The translations under genes were made by a program, and so were the position numbers. From Chloroflexota bacterium (GTDB lineage Bacteria; Chloroflexota; Limnocylindria; Limnocylindrales; CSP1-4), in assembly GCA_015478725.1 (NCBI GenBank), contig JADMIG010000006.1, positions 83,781-121,515 on the forward strand: 37,735 bases of DNA, read 5' to 3'. Below the pieces are notes generated by a model. The model made no database searches. It had not been told where the DNA came from and saw only the letters and a list, made by a program, of their open reading frames with translations. This document shows, in pieces, positions 8,389 to 15,528 of this stretch; the stretch's first letter is position 1; each line of letters starts with the position of its first letter.

Positions 8389-8811
8389 CTAGCCGCCGCC
8401 GCCCGGGGCCGGCGACTGGTTCCGCGCGTGCTCGAGCAGGGAGCGCCGCGGCGGGTTGAAGACGTCGATCTCGCGGCACGAGGAGTCATGCGTGCGCGCG
8501 CCGTGCGGCACCCACGCAGGAACCACGGCGACATCGCCGACGCGCATGGTGCGGACGTCGCCGTCGAGTTCGAACTCGAACTCGCCATCGAGGACGAGCA
8601 CGATCTGCTCCTCCTCGTGGACGTGCATCGGTGCCTCGGTGTGCGGCTCGAAGGACACGAAGTTGACCATCGTCCGCTCGCCGAGCACCGGTCGGAAACC
8701 GAGGCCGGGCACGAACTCGACCGACTCGATGGCGTTGACGTCGACGTAGCGACCGGCCGCGGTGGGCGTGCCGCCGGCATCGATGGTGAAGTGTTGCGAA
8801 CTGTTGGTCAT
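8389..8811 (-). CDS. Single-domain cupin protein
   Basis: A 140-residue cupin. The first motif reads HVHEEEQIVLVLDGEFEF (~62-80), giving two His and a Glu as metal ligands. The second reads VGDVAVVPAWVPHGA (~92-106), with the third His. The overall size is that of a stand-alone beta-barrel cupin acting as isomerase, dioxygenase or small-molecule sensor. The C-terminal tail is Pro/Gly-rich. The start ATG overlaps the aminotransferase stop (TGATG) and the SDR follows after one base, so it is co-translated with both. It could handle an unstable intermediate of the cluster's pathway. The exact reaction cannot be read. Confidence 0.82.
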   Translation of the reverse strand: MTNSSQHFTIDAGGTPTAAGRYVDVNAIESVEFVPGLGFRPVLGERTMVNFVSFEPHTEAPMHVHEEEQIVLVLDGEFEFELDGDVRTMRVGDVAVVPAWVPHGARTHDSSCREIDVFNPPRRSLLEHARNQSPAPGGGG

Positions 8812-10019
8812 CAGTTCTCCAGAGCTGAGGTGATCAGTGCGCCGAGGCGGCGGATCCCCTCGTCGATGTCGTCCTCGGTTGCGAGGCTGAAGGCGAGGCG
8901 CAGCTGGTTGGCGCCGCCGCCGTGCGGATAGAAGGGACGCCCCGGGACGAAGGCGACGCCCGCGTCGCGCGCGCGGGCGGCGAGGGCGGTGGTGTCGAGC
9001 CGGTCAGGGCCGGTCAGCCAGGCGAAGAATCCGCCGTGGGGGCGGGTCCAGCTGATGCCGGCGGGCATGTGGACGCCGAGCGATGCGAGGATGCGGTGGC
9101 AGCGGCGCGCGTACAGCGCGTTCGAGGCGCGCAGCTGCGTGTCCATGTGGCCGCCGCGGAGGTACTCCTCGAGGAGCCGCTGCCCGAAAGCGCCGGCACA
9201 CTGGTCGGAGTTCTGCTTGGCCAGCACCATCTGCGCGATCACCTCCGCTGGCCCGGCCGCCCATCCCAGACGCACGCCGGGAAAGAAGGTCTTCGAGGTC
9301 GTGCCCGCTTGGACGACGATGTCGGGCCCCAGCGACCACAGTGTCGGCGGCCGCTCGTCGGTGAAGGTGAGGTCGCGATAGGCGACGTCCTCGATGATGA
9401 GCACCCCGTGGCGGCGGCATGCGTCGACCAGCGCCGCGCGGCGTTCCGCGGACATGGTGATCCCAGTCGGGTTCTGGTGATCTGGGATCGTGTAGACGAG
9501 CTTCGGCGTCGAGCCGGCGCGGCAGAGGCGCTCGAGCGCCGCGACGTCGATACCACCGTCGTCGACGGGCACACCGCGCACGTCCGCCTCGAAGCCGCGG
9601 AAGGCATCGATGGCGCCGAGGTATGTCGGCGCCTCGACGGCGACGCTGTCGCCTGCGTCGAGGAGCGCCTTGGCGAGGAGGCCAAGCGCGTCGATGTTAC
9701 CGGAGGTGACCATGAGTTCGGCGTCGGCCGGGCGGCGGCCGTCGGTGTCGGCGAGCCGGCCGGCCAGCGCGTCACGCAGCCCGGGCAGGCCGGGGGTCGG
9801 CGAGTACTGCAGGGCCACGGCGGCGTCCTCGGCGAGCAGGCAGGTGGTGAGCTCGGCGAGGATCGCGACGGGGAAGGTCTCAGGGTCGGGGAAACCGCCG
9901 GCAAAGGTGATGAGATCGCTGCCGCTCGCTAGGGCCAGGATGGCAGCGAGTTCGCCGCTGGCGCCCCGGGTGCGCCGCGCGAAGGCCGGCGACCAGCGGG
10001 CGGGCGGAAGCGTCTGCAT
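8811..10019 (-). CDS. PLP-dependent aminotransferase, class I/II (MocR/LysN-like fold type I)
   Basis: A 402-residue fold-type-I aminotransferase. It has FAGGFPDPETFP near the N terminus, QYSPTPGLPGLRDALA (~88-103), TSGNIDALGLLAKALLD, PTYLGAIDAF, YTIPDHQNPTG (cofactor Asp and Asn), TTSKTFFPGVRLGW with Schiff-base Lys243, and a C-terminal NQLRLAFS substrate-binding Arg. The pattern resembles 2-aminoadipate or aromatic aminotransferases of the LysN type. The ATG at 10019 is preceded by AAGGAG at a good distance; the open frame further upstream crosses the divergent promoter region and is not used. It is first in the minus arm and divergent from the Lrp gene, which probably controls it. The amino-acid substrate is not determined by sequence. 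Confidence 0.9.
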   Translation of the reverse strand: MQTLPPARWSPAFARRTRGASGELAAILALASGSDLITFAGGFPDPETFPVAILAELTTCLLAEDAAVALQYSPTPGLPGLRDALAGRLADTDGRRPADAELMVTSGNIDALGLLAKALLDAGDSVAVEAPTYLGAIDAFRGFEADVRGVPVDDGGIDVAALERLCRAGSTPKLVYTIPDHQNPTGITMSAERRAALVDACRRHGVLIIEDVAYRDLTFTDERPPTLWSLGPDIVVQAGTTSKTFFPGVRLGWAAGPAEVIAQMVLAKQNSDQCAGAFGQRLLEEYLRGGHMDTQLRASNALYARRCHRILASLGVHMPAGISWTRPHGGFFAWLTGPDRLDTTALAARARDAGVAFVPGRPFYPHGGGANQLRLAFSLATEDDIDEGIRRLGALITSALEN

Positions 10020-10085
10020 CCTTCGTCTCCTTGGCGAACCTTGACACTGGGTAATTGCAACCGGCAAACTTTGTCGACCTGCACG

Positions 10086-10112
10086 TGTGCGTCTGACAGG
10101 AATGGTCGCACA
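10086..10112. promoter_or_regulatory. Candidate Lrp/AsnC operator dyad
   Basis: TGTGCGTC (10086-10093) and GTCGCACA (10105-10112) form an inverted repeat with one mismatch in eight and an 11-base centre. It lies in the 136-base space between the divergent aminotransferase and Lrp genes. Lrp/AsnC regulators are usually encoded next to the genes they control and bind dyads in such spaces. A second, smaller palindrome, CAAACTTTG, is nearby at about 10064-10072. The assignment is inference. Confidence 0.4.
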
Positions 10113-10143
10113 ATCGCCGCCCAATGGCAACGTAACGACGCGG

Positions 10144-10149
10144 TATAGT
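10144..10149 (+). promoter_or_regulatory. -10 element for leaderless Lrp transcript
   Basis: TATAGT ends six bases before the ATG at 10156, so transcription should start at or next to the start codon. No Shine-Dalgarno precedes this ATG, which fits a leaderless mRNA. No good -35 hexamer is visible near 10121-10127. Confidence 0.45.
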
Positions 10150-10155
10150 TGGCGA

Positions 10156-10728
10156 ATGGCTGAAGTGACGGCGCCTTTGTCGGGTCTCGTCGATGTGGTC
10201 GCGCGGCGGGTTGCACCCGCCGCGCTCGATGTGATCGACCTCGATCTCCTCCGGCTGCTGGCGACCGACGCCCGGATGTCCCAGCGCCGGCTGGGACGCG
10301 AGCTCGGCATGTCCGCGCCGGCGGTGGGGGAGCGGATCGCGCGCTTGGAGCGATCAGGGGTCATCCGCGGCTACACCGTCGAAATCGGCTGGGCCACGGT
10401 GGGCTACCCGGTGACCGTCTACCTTGCCATCACCGCCGTCCAGGGACATGCCCAAGCGCCCGTGGTCGAGGCGCTCTGGGCCCTGCCCGAGGTTGCCGAC
10501 ATCACCGTGGTCACCGGCACCATCGACCTGCTCGCCCGGCTGCTCGTGCGCGATCACAACCATCTGCGCGAACTGCTGCTGGAGAGAGTGTGGCAGATCC
10601 CGGGCGTGCAGCGCACCGAAACGCTTGTGACCTTGGCGGAGATGCAGCCGAAGTCCTTCGCCACGCAGCTCATCGATTCCATGCGCGCCGCGGTGGACGG
10701 GCGGGACAAGCAGGGAGGCACGGCGTGA
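10156..10728 (+). CDS. Lrp/AsnC-family transcriptional regulator
   Basis: A 190-residue protein. An N-terminal HTH at ~28-70 reads VIDLDLLRLLATDARMSQRRLGRELGMSAPAV and IARLERSGVIRGYTVEI, typical of AsnC/Lrp. The C-terminal ~95 residues form the RAM effector-binding ferredoxin-like domain (TVYLAI, VVEALWALPEVADITVVTGTIDLLARLLV, GVQRTETLVTL). Such regulators usually sense an amino acid. It sits between the divergent arms of the cluster and its TGA overlaps the GTG of the GS-like gene, so it is co-transcribed with the plus arm. The chosen ATG at 10156 lies right behind a TATAGT box; an in-frame upstream start exists but would lie before that promoter. Confidence 0.9.
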   Translation: MAEVTAPLSGLVDVVARRVAPAALDVIDLDLLRLLATDARMSQRRLGRELGMSAPAVGERIARLERSGVIRGYTVEIGWATVGYPVTVYLAITAVQGHAQAPVVEALWALPEVADITVVTGTIDLLARLLVRDHNHLRELLLERVWQIPGVQRTETLVTLAEMQPKSFATQLIDSMRAAVDGRDKQGGTA

Positions 10729-12239
10729 CCAGGGCGACCCAGCGCGAAACCACGGATCACGGCATCGGCAGTCCCGGCTTTGTGGAGAAGCACGGACTGT
10801 ACAGCGAGGAACAGCGTGCGGCGGCCGGGAAAGTGGCTGCGGAGATTCGCGAGAAGATGCTTCGCACCGTCCGTGTCGTGCTCGTCGACCAGCATGGGGT
10901 GCCCCGCTCGAAGTTCCTCTCCGCCGAGGCGGCCATCGCCGCGATGCGCAACGGAGCCGACTTCTCCGGAGCCATCTACAGCCTCGACACCGCCAACAGC
11001 GTGTTCCCGCCCGCCTTCGCGGCGGGCGGCGGCTTCGGCATCGACGAGTTCACCGGCTTTCCTGACGTGCTCATCGTCCCCGACCCGGAGACGTTCCGTG
11101 TGCTGCCCTGGGCGGACCGCACCGGCTGGCTGATCTGCGACGTCTACTTCAGCAACGGTCAGCCCGTGCCGCTCGACGGCCGCGCCATCCTTCGCGAGCA
11201 GCTACGCCGGCTCGAAAAGGCGGGCTCTGCCTACATGGCCGGCCTGGAGGTGGAGTTCTACATCGTCCGCCTCGTCGACGATCGGATTGCCCTCGACCAG
11301 ACGGGTATGCCGCCGGCGACGCCGACCGTCGACGTGTTCGAGCAGGGCTACCAGTTCCTGTCGGAGTCGCGGCTCGACGGCGTCGAGGCGACGATCACCG
11401 CGCTGCGCGATGGCCTGTTCGACATCGGTCTGCCGCCGCGGTCGATGGAGGACGAGTGGGGCCCGGGGCAGATGGAATTCACCTTCAGTCCGCTGCGCGG
11501 CCTTGCCGCGGCCGACGCGATGATCATGTTCCGAACCGCCACCAAGGCGATCTGCCGGCGCCGCGGCCTGCTGGCGACCTTCATGTGCCATCCCGGGTTG
11601 CCCAACTTCTTCCCGTCCGGGTGGCACCTCCACGAGTCGCTTGTCGACGCCGAAACCGGCAGAAACCTCTTTGCCTCCAACACCGAGGTGTTGTCGACGG
11701 TCGGCCGGCACTTCGTCGCTGGGCTGATCGACCACGCCAAGCCGATGACCATCTTCACCACCCCGACGATCAACGGCTACGGGCGCTTCCGGCCATACTC
11801 CTTTGCCCCCGATCGCATCTGCTGGGCGGTGGAGAACCGCGGCGCCATGGTGCGTGTCCAGGGCGGTCCGGGCGACGAGGGAACGCACGTCGAGAACCGG
11901 CTCGGTGAGCCCTCGGCCAATCCGTATCTGTACATGGCCGCCAACGTCGCGGCGGGGCTCGACGGCATCACCAGCGGCGCGGAGCCGCCCCCGCCCGTGT
12001 CCGCAGATCCATACGCGGCTGAGGCCGAGCTGCTGCCGACGTCCATGAGCGAGGCCATCGCGGCGCTCGAGAACGACACGCTGTTCCGCCGTGAGTTTGG
12101 TGAAAGATTCATCGACTACTACCTCATGATGAAGCGCGCAGAGAACGCCCGCTACCAGGCGGCCGTGGCGGAGAACCCGACGCCGGAGGGACAGGCGGTG
12201 TCGGACTGGGAGATGCGTGAGTATTTCGAGGTCTACTGA
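10725..12239 (+). CDS. Glutamine-synthetase-like gamma-glutamyl ligase
   Basis: A 504-residue member of the glutamine synthetase superfamily. N-terminal beta-grasp: VVLVDQHGVPRSKFL. Catalytic domain: AGLEVEFYIV (metal Glu), EDEWGPGQMEFTF (metal Glu pair), SGWHLHESL (metal and nucleotide His), NGYGRFRPYSFAP, ENRGAMVRV (phosphate-binding Arg) and EGTHVENRLGEPSANPYLYMAA. The usual NxYKR loop reads NGYGR, and the adenylylation-site region is absent, which is unlike housekeeping GlnA. Relatives such as PuuA, IpuC and bacterial FluG-type proteins attach glutamate to amines. With an APC permease, a FluG-type amidohydrolase and a class II amidotransferase alongside, an amine-glutamylating role is likely; the acceptor is unknown. 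The GTG at 10725 has GGGAGG upstream and overlaps the regulator stop. TTT codons are frequent here compared with the flanking heme genes. Confidence 0.88.
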   Translation: MTRATQRETTDHGIGSPGFVEKHGLYSEEQRAAAGKVAAEIREKMLRTVRVVLVDQHGVPRSKFLSAEAAIAAMRNGADFSGAIYSLDTANSVFPPAFAAGGGFGIDEFTGFPDVLIVPDPETFRVLPWADRTGWLICDVYFSNGQPVPLDGRAILREQLRRLEKAGSAYMAGLEVEFYIVRLVDDRIALDQTGMPPATPTVDVFEQGYQFLSESRLDGVEATITALRDGLFDIGLPPRSMEDEWGPGQMEFTFSPLRGLAAADAMIMFRTATKAICRRRGLLATFMCHPGLPNFFPSGWHLHESLVDAETGRNLFASNTEVLSTVGRHFVAGLIDHAKPMTIFTTPTINGYGRFRPYSFAPDRICWAVENRGAMVRVQGGPGDEGTHVENRLGEPSANPYLYMAANVAAGLDGITSGAEPPPPVSADPYAAEAELLPTSMSEAIAALENDTLFRREFGERFIDYYLMMKRAENARYQAAVAENPTPEGQAVSDWEMREYFEVY

Positions 12240-12242
12240 GGC

Positions 12243-12596
12243 ATGACCCTGCAGCACATCGTCCTCTTCTCCTTTCCCGAGCAGCTCTCGGCGGAGGACG
12301 CTGCGGAGATGCGCGCCATGGTGGCGACGTGGCCGGCGGAGATCGGCAACATGAGCAAGTTGCGCTTCGGCACCGATCTCACCGGTGCGCGTACCAACAG
12401 CTACTCGCAGCTCCTGTACATGGAGTTCCCCGGGGCCGACGAGATGAAGGCGTACCAGCAGCACCCGGTGCACCAGGTGTTCCTGCGCTGGGTGATGGAC
12501 CGGCGATGCACCCCCTTGGCCTTCGACTACTTCCTTGGCGCGGAGACGGTGCTCATTCCTGAGCATCGCGATCACGAGACGGAGGAGAGGCAATGA
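12243..12596 (+). CDS. Dabb (stress-responsive alpha/beta barrel) protein
   Basis: A 117-residue protein of the dimeric alpha/beta barrel type. It opens LQHIVLFSFPEQLS, typical of Dabb domains, then has FGTDLTGARTNSYSQLLYMEFPGADEMKAYQQHPVHQVF, with the His-x-x-His helix, and ends with an acidic, charged tail. Dabb proteins include cyclases and small-molecule-binding proteins as well as proteins of unknown function. The gene begins three bases after the GS-like stop and overlaps the permease ATG by four bases, so it is tightly coupled to both. It may process or bind a reactive intermediate of the pathway; the sequence does not say which. Confidence 0.82.
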   Translation: MTLQHIVLFSFPEQLSAEDAAEMRAMVATWPAEIGNMSKLRFGTDLTGARTNSYSQLLYMEFPGADEMKAYQQHPVHQVFLRWVMDRRCTPLAFDYFLGAETVLIPEHRDHETEERQ

Positions 12597-14089
12597 CAGA
12601 AACACGAGTCCCGCCTGTCGAGGCGGCGGCGGGGCCGGCAGTTGTCGCCGGGGGTTCCAATCAACTGGCGCGAGGCGCGCTCAGTACCTGGGACGCCATC
12701 GCCATCTCGGTCTCGGTCCTGGCGCCGGGCATGGCCATGCTGCTCAACGTCCCAGGCGTTGCGCTGGTTGCCGGGGGCTCGACCCCGCTGTCATTCCTGC
12801 TCGGCGGCATCGGCGTGCTGGCCCTCGCCTTCGTGGTCATCGGCTTCACCCGCCGCATGGCCTCGGCGGGATACGCGTACACCTACGTGTCGCGGAGCAT
12901 CGGCAAGGAGAGCGGCTTCGTCGCCGGCTGGCTGTACGTCTTCGGGCTGTCGTCCTTTGTGCCCATGACCATGGCCGGCGTCGCCGGGCTGGCCATCAAC
13001 CTGCTCGGCCTCGACATCACGTGGTGGTTCCCGCTGTTCCTCATCGGCATGGTGCTGCTCGTCGTGCTCTCCATCATCCGGATCAAGGTGACCACCCAGG
13101 TTCAGCTGCTGGTCGGAGCCATCACCGTGGCGCTGATCCTCATCGTCGACCTGGTCGTCATCGGCAAGGGCGGAGTGAGCGGCAACACCCTGGAGCCCTT
13201 CACCTTCGGGCATACTGTCTCCGGCGGTCTCAACGGCGTCTTCTACGGGATCATCCTCGGCGTCACCTCGTACATCGGCTTTGAAACCGCCGCCGACTTC
13301 GGCGAGGAGACGGCCAATCCCCGGCGCTCGATCCCCATCGCGATCATCGCCGCCACCGGCTTTGCCATCGTCTTCTACCTGCTCACCACCTACGCGATCG
13401 TCATCGGCTTCGGCGTCGACAACGGCGCCACCGCCGGCGCGGATCCCTACGCGCTCAAGACCGTCGCCCAGAAGTTCGTCGCTGGCCCCTTCCCCGTGCT
13501 TGTCGAGATCGGCGGCATGCTGTCCGCATTCATCGTCTGCCTGGCGTGCGCCACCGCGGGCGCGCGGACGCTCTTCGCGATGGGCCGCGAGGGCGTGCTG
13601 CCACGGTGGTTCGGCAAGACCAACCCGCGCTTCCAGACGCCTGTCAATGCCACCATCACCGTGGCCGTGGTCAGCACCGCGGTGGCGGCGCTCGTCGGTT
13701 TCGTGTACGCCCAGGACGCCTTCGGTGGCGCACCGAACACCATCTACTACTTCTTCGCGACCCTCGGCACCCTCGCTGTCATCCTCGTCTACATCATGCT
13801 CTGCGTCGGCGGCATGTTCTTCTTCCGGCGCACCAAGGCGAGCTACAACCCGGTTCTGCATGCCGTCATCCCGCTCATCGGTGCGCTGGTCTTCGGCGCC
13901 GCGCTCTACGGCTCGGTCAACCCGGCGCCGCCATTCCCGCTCAACCTGACCCCGTACATCACGGTCATCTGGCTGGTGATCGGCATCGTGGCCGTCCTGG
14001 TGCTGCGCTCACAAAATCCCACCGCGGTGGAGCGGATCGGCTCCATCCTCGGCGAGGAGGGAGGCGAGGATGCCAAGCTGCTTGGATGA
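12593..14089 (+). CDS. APC-superfamily amino acid/amine permease
   Basis: A 498-residue inner-membrane transporter with about 12 hydrophobic segments. Motifs of the APC family are clear: SVLAPGMAM in TM1, FTRRMASAGYAYTYVSRSIG at TM3, FETAADFGEETANPRRSIPIAI at TM6-7, and LACATAGARTLFAMGREGVLPRWFGKTNPRFQTPVNA at TM8-9. The N-terminal ~30 residues are a cytoplasmic tail. It probably brings in the amino acid or amine that the neighbouring GS-like ligase modifies. Its ATG overlaps the Dabb stop and its TGA overlaps the amidohydrolase ATG (ATGA), so the four downstream genes are one translational unit. The substrate is inferred from context only. Confidence 0.9.
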   Translation: MTETRVPPVEAAAGPAVVAGGSNQLARGALSTWDAIAISVSVLAPGMAMLLNVPGVALVAGGSTPLSFLLGGIGVLALAFVVIGFTRRMASAGYAYTYVSRSIGKESGFVAGWLYVFGLSSFVPMTMAGVAGLAINLLGLDITWWFPLFLIGMVLLVVLSIIRIKVTTQVQLLVGAITVALILIVDLVVIGKGGVSGNTLEPFTFGHTVSGGLNGVFYGIILGVTSYIGFETAADFGEETANPRRSIPIAIIAATGFAIVFYLLTTYAIVIGFGVDNGATAGADPYALKTVAQKFVAGPFPVLVEIGGMLSAFIVCLACATAGARTLFAMGREGVLPRWFGKTNPRFQTPVNATITVAVVSTAVAALVGFVYAQDAFGGAPNTIYYFFATLGTLAVILVYIMLCVGGMFFFRRTKASYNPVLHAVIPLIGALVFGAALYGSVNPAPPFPLNLTPYITVIWLVIGIVAVLVLRSQNPTAVERIGSILGEEGGEDAKLLG

Positions 14090-15201
14090 TCGATGACCAC
14101 GTACACCCGTTTCCGCTCAGCTTCGAGCCAATGGAGCTGGCCTCCCTCACGCTCGACGCGAATGCGGGGACGGATGTCGCCCAGCGGCGGCTGACGCTGG
14201 GGCCGACGCGGCTGTCATCGGAGATGCTGCGCGTCCGCCTGGCCGATCACCTCGGGTGCGCGGCGGCGGACGTGGTCGCTGTGCGTGACGAGCGCGCCGC
14301 GGCTGCGTGGCCAGACTACGTCCGCGAGTTGTTCACGGATGCGGGCACGACGGGCATGCTGCTCGATGCCGGGTGGCGGGGCCTGCCGTCCGGCGGCGCC
14401 GAGCCGTACGCCGAGCTCGCTGGGGTGCCGGTGTGGGAGCTGGCCAGGCTGGAACCGCTGGTCGATCGCCTGCTGGAGGAAGGCGCGGGAGCGCGCGAGA
14501 CCGTCGAGGGGGTCGACACGTTGATGGAGAAGCGCGCGCGCGCCGGCGCGGTGTGCTTCAAGACGGTGCTCGCCTACCGCACCGGTCTCAGCGTCGACCC
14601 CGCGGCGACTCTCGACGCGGCCGAGCGCGGGCTCGCCGCTGACCGCGCGGCGGGCACGCCGGTCCGGCGCACCGGCAAGGTGTTGCGCGATTTGCTCTTC
14701 CGTCATGAGCTCCGGCGCTGCGCGGACCTGGGCCGTCCGCTGCAGGTGCACACCGGCTACGGCGACTCCGACATCCGCCTCGCCGAGTCCGACCCGCTGC
14801 TGCTCGAGGAGGTGCTGCGCACCCCGGAGGGGTCGGCGACGGACGTGGTGCTGATCCACGCGTCGTTTCCCTGGCACGAACAGGCCGCGTACCTGGCCGC
14901 GGTGCGCCCGCGGGTGTGGACGGAGTTCTCGCTATGCAACCTGTTCAGCCCGGCCACCACCGCCGACCGGCTGCTGCGCATCCTCGACACCGCCCCTGCC
15001 GGACGGGTGACCCTTGGCAGCGACGGCCACGGCATCCCCGAGAGTCACTGGTTCGCCACCGTCGTGCTGCGCGACGCGTGGTCGGCGGTGCGGCAGCGTC
15101 TCGCCGGCACGGTGACCGCGACCTGGCTCGACCGGACCGGCGAGGCCATCTTCGAGGGCAACGCGCGCCGCCTCTACCGGCTTCCTGAGTGCGCCAGCTG
15201 A
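14086..15201 (+). CDS. FluG-type metal-dependent amidohydrolase
   Basis: A 371-residue amidohydrolase-superfamily protein. The N-terminal metal motif is DDHVHP (His5, His7). A buried Lys follows in CFKTVLAYRTGL, then LQVHTGYGDSDIRL (metal His), LIHASFPWHEQAAYLA (second His), the late Asp in TLGSDGHGIPE, and a closing EGNARRLYRL. This set matches the N-terminal domain of FluG, in which an amidohydrolase is joined to a GS-like domain; here the two are separate genes in one operon. It is a clear homologue of the protein encoded at 15529-16737. The start ATG overlaps the permease stop. A gamma-glutamyl amide or related amide would be the natural substrate given the GS-like partner, but this is inference. 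Confidence 0.87.
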   Translation: MIDDHVHPFPLSFEPMELASLTLDANAGTDVAQRRLTLGPTRLSSEMLRVRLADHLGCAAADVVAVRDERAAAAWPDYVRELFTDAGTTGMLLDAGWRGLPSGGAEPYAELAGVPVWELARLEPLVDRLLEEGAGARETVEGVDTLMEKRARAGAVCFKTVLAYRTGLSVDPAATLDAAERGLAADRAAGTPVRRTGKVLRDLLFRHELRRCADLGRPLQVHTGYGDSDIRLAESDPLLLEEVLRTPEGSATDVVLIHASFPWHEQAAYLAAVRPRVWTEFSLCNLFSPATTADRLLRILDTAPAGRVTLGSDGHGIPESHWFATVVLRDAWSAVRQRLAGTVTATWLDRTGEAIFEGNARRLYRLPECAS

Positions 15202-15300
15202 CCGCGCCCATCAACCAGGCGGTCGCGCGCATGCAGCTGGATCGCGCCTGGGGCCGGCCCGGAGTGATCCGGCTAGAGGTGGGCGAGCCCAACTTCCCTT
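15189..15300 (+). pseudogene. 5' stump of a second class I/II aminotransferase
   Basis: A GTG at 15189 overlaps the end of the amidohydrolase gene. It opens about 37 codons that read like the start of a class I/II aminotransferase: INQAVARMQLDRAW, then PGVIRLEVGEPNFP, the usual substrate-arm and GEPxFxTP motif. After NFP, near base 15298, the expected sequence stops and unrelated Arg-rich translation follows. The rest of the gene is not found in any frame in the window. This looks like a gene cut by a deletion or insertion at the right end of the accessory cluster. Translation of a short peptide is possible; activity is not. Confidence 0.65.
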
Positions 15301-15420
15301 GCGAGACGTCCCGCGGACGTCGCGGCCGGCTGAATCCCCGCAGGGGTCGGCGCAGGGGTCAGACCGGGCGAGAAAAGGCGCAGCCGGCTACCACGGTGGA
15401 CGATCTGTGCGTGGAACAGG
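15301..15420. other. Non-coding scar between truncated aminotransferase and tRNA fragment
   Basis: This stretch has no convincing gene. It begins at the breakpoint of the aminotransferase with a perfect inverted repeat, GACGTCC-CGC-GGACGTC (15305-15321). It also holds two copies of GCAGGGGTC (15340-15348 and 15352-15360), the first overlapping CCCC-GCA-GGGG. Such short repeats would fit a decayed mobile element or recombination scar. Confidence 0.4.
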
Positions 15421-15501
15421 TGGAGCCGAGACTCGGATTCGAACCGAGGACCTGCTGTTTACGAAACGGCGAGGACGCCGTCCAGCCGGTAGTGTCTCAG
15501 C
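15421..15501 (-). tRNA. tRNA-Thr(CGT)-like fragment, 3' half intact, 5' half degenerate
   Basis: Read on the minus strand, 15470-15421 gives the anticodon loop TTCGTAA (anticodon CGT, Thr), anticodon 3' stem ACAGC, a 5-base variable loop, a perfect T-arm (CTCGG, loop TTCGAAT, CCGAG), acceptor strand TCTCGGC, discriminator T and encoded CCA. The 5' half is wrong: the anticodon stem has a C-A mismatch and no D-arm can be drawn. GCTGAGA at 15501-15495 could pair with the acceptor strand (one G-U), but this would give 81 bases with a spacing about five too long. A 3' half of a tRNA standing alone is the usual att-site leftover of tyrosine-integrase elements. The coordinates include the doubtful 5' part. 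Confidence 0.5.
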
Positions 15502-15528
15502 TGAATCGTGAGGAGCGCTGTCGTCGGT

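Noticed and set aside
15340-15370. Remnant of a REP-type element (AGGGGTCAGACC word)
   Set aside because: Only one short word is suggestive; there is no partner repeat or transposase, so it was not called.
15421-15501. A complete functional tRNA-Thr
   Set aside because: The D-arm cannot be formed, the anticodon stem has a mismatch and the anticodon spacing is about five bases too long, so it is reported as a fragment.
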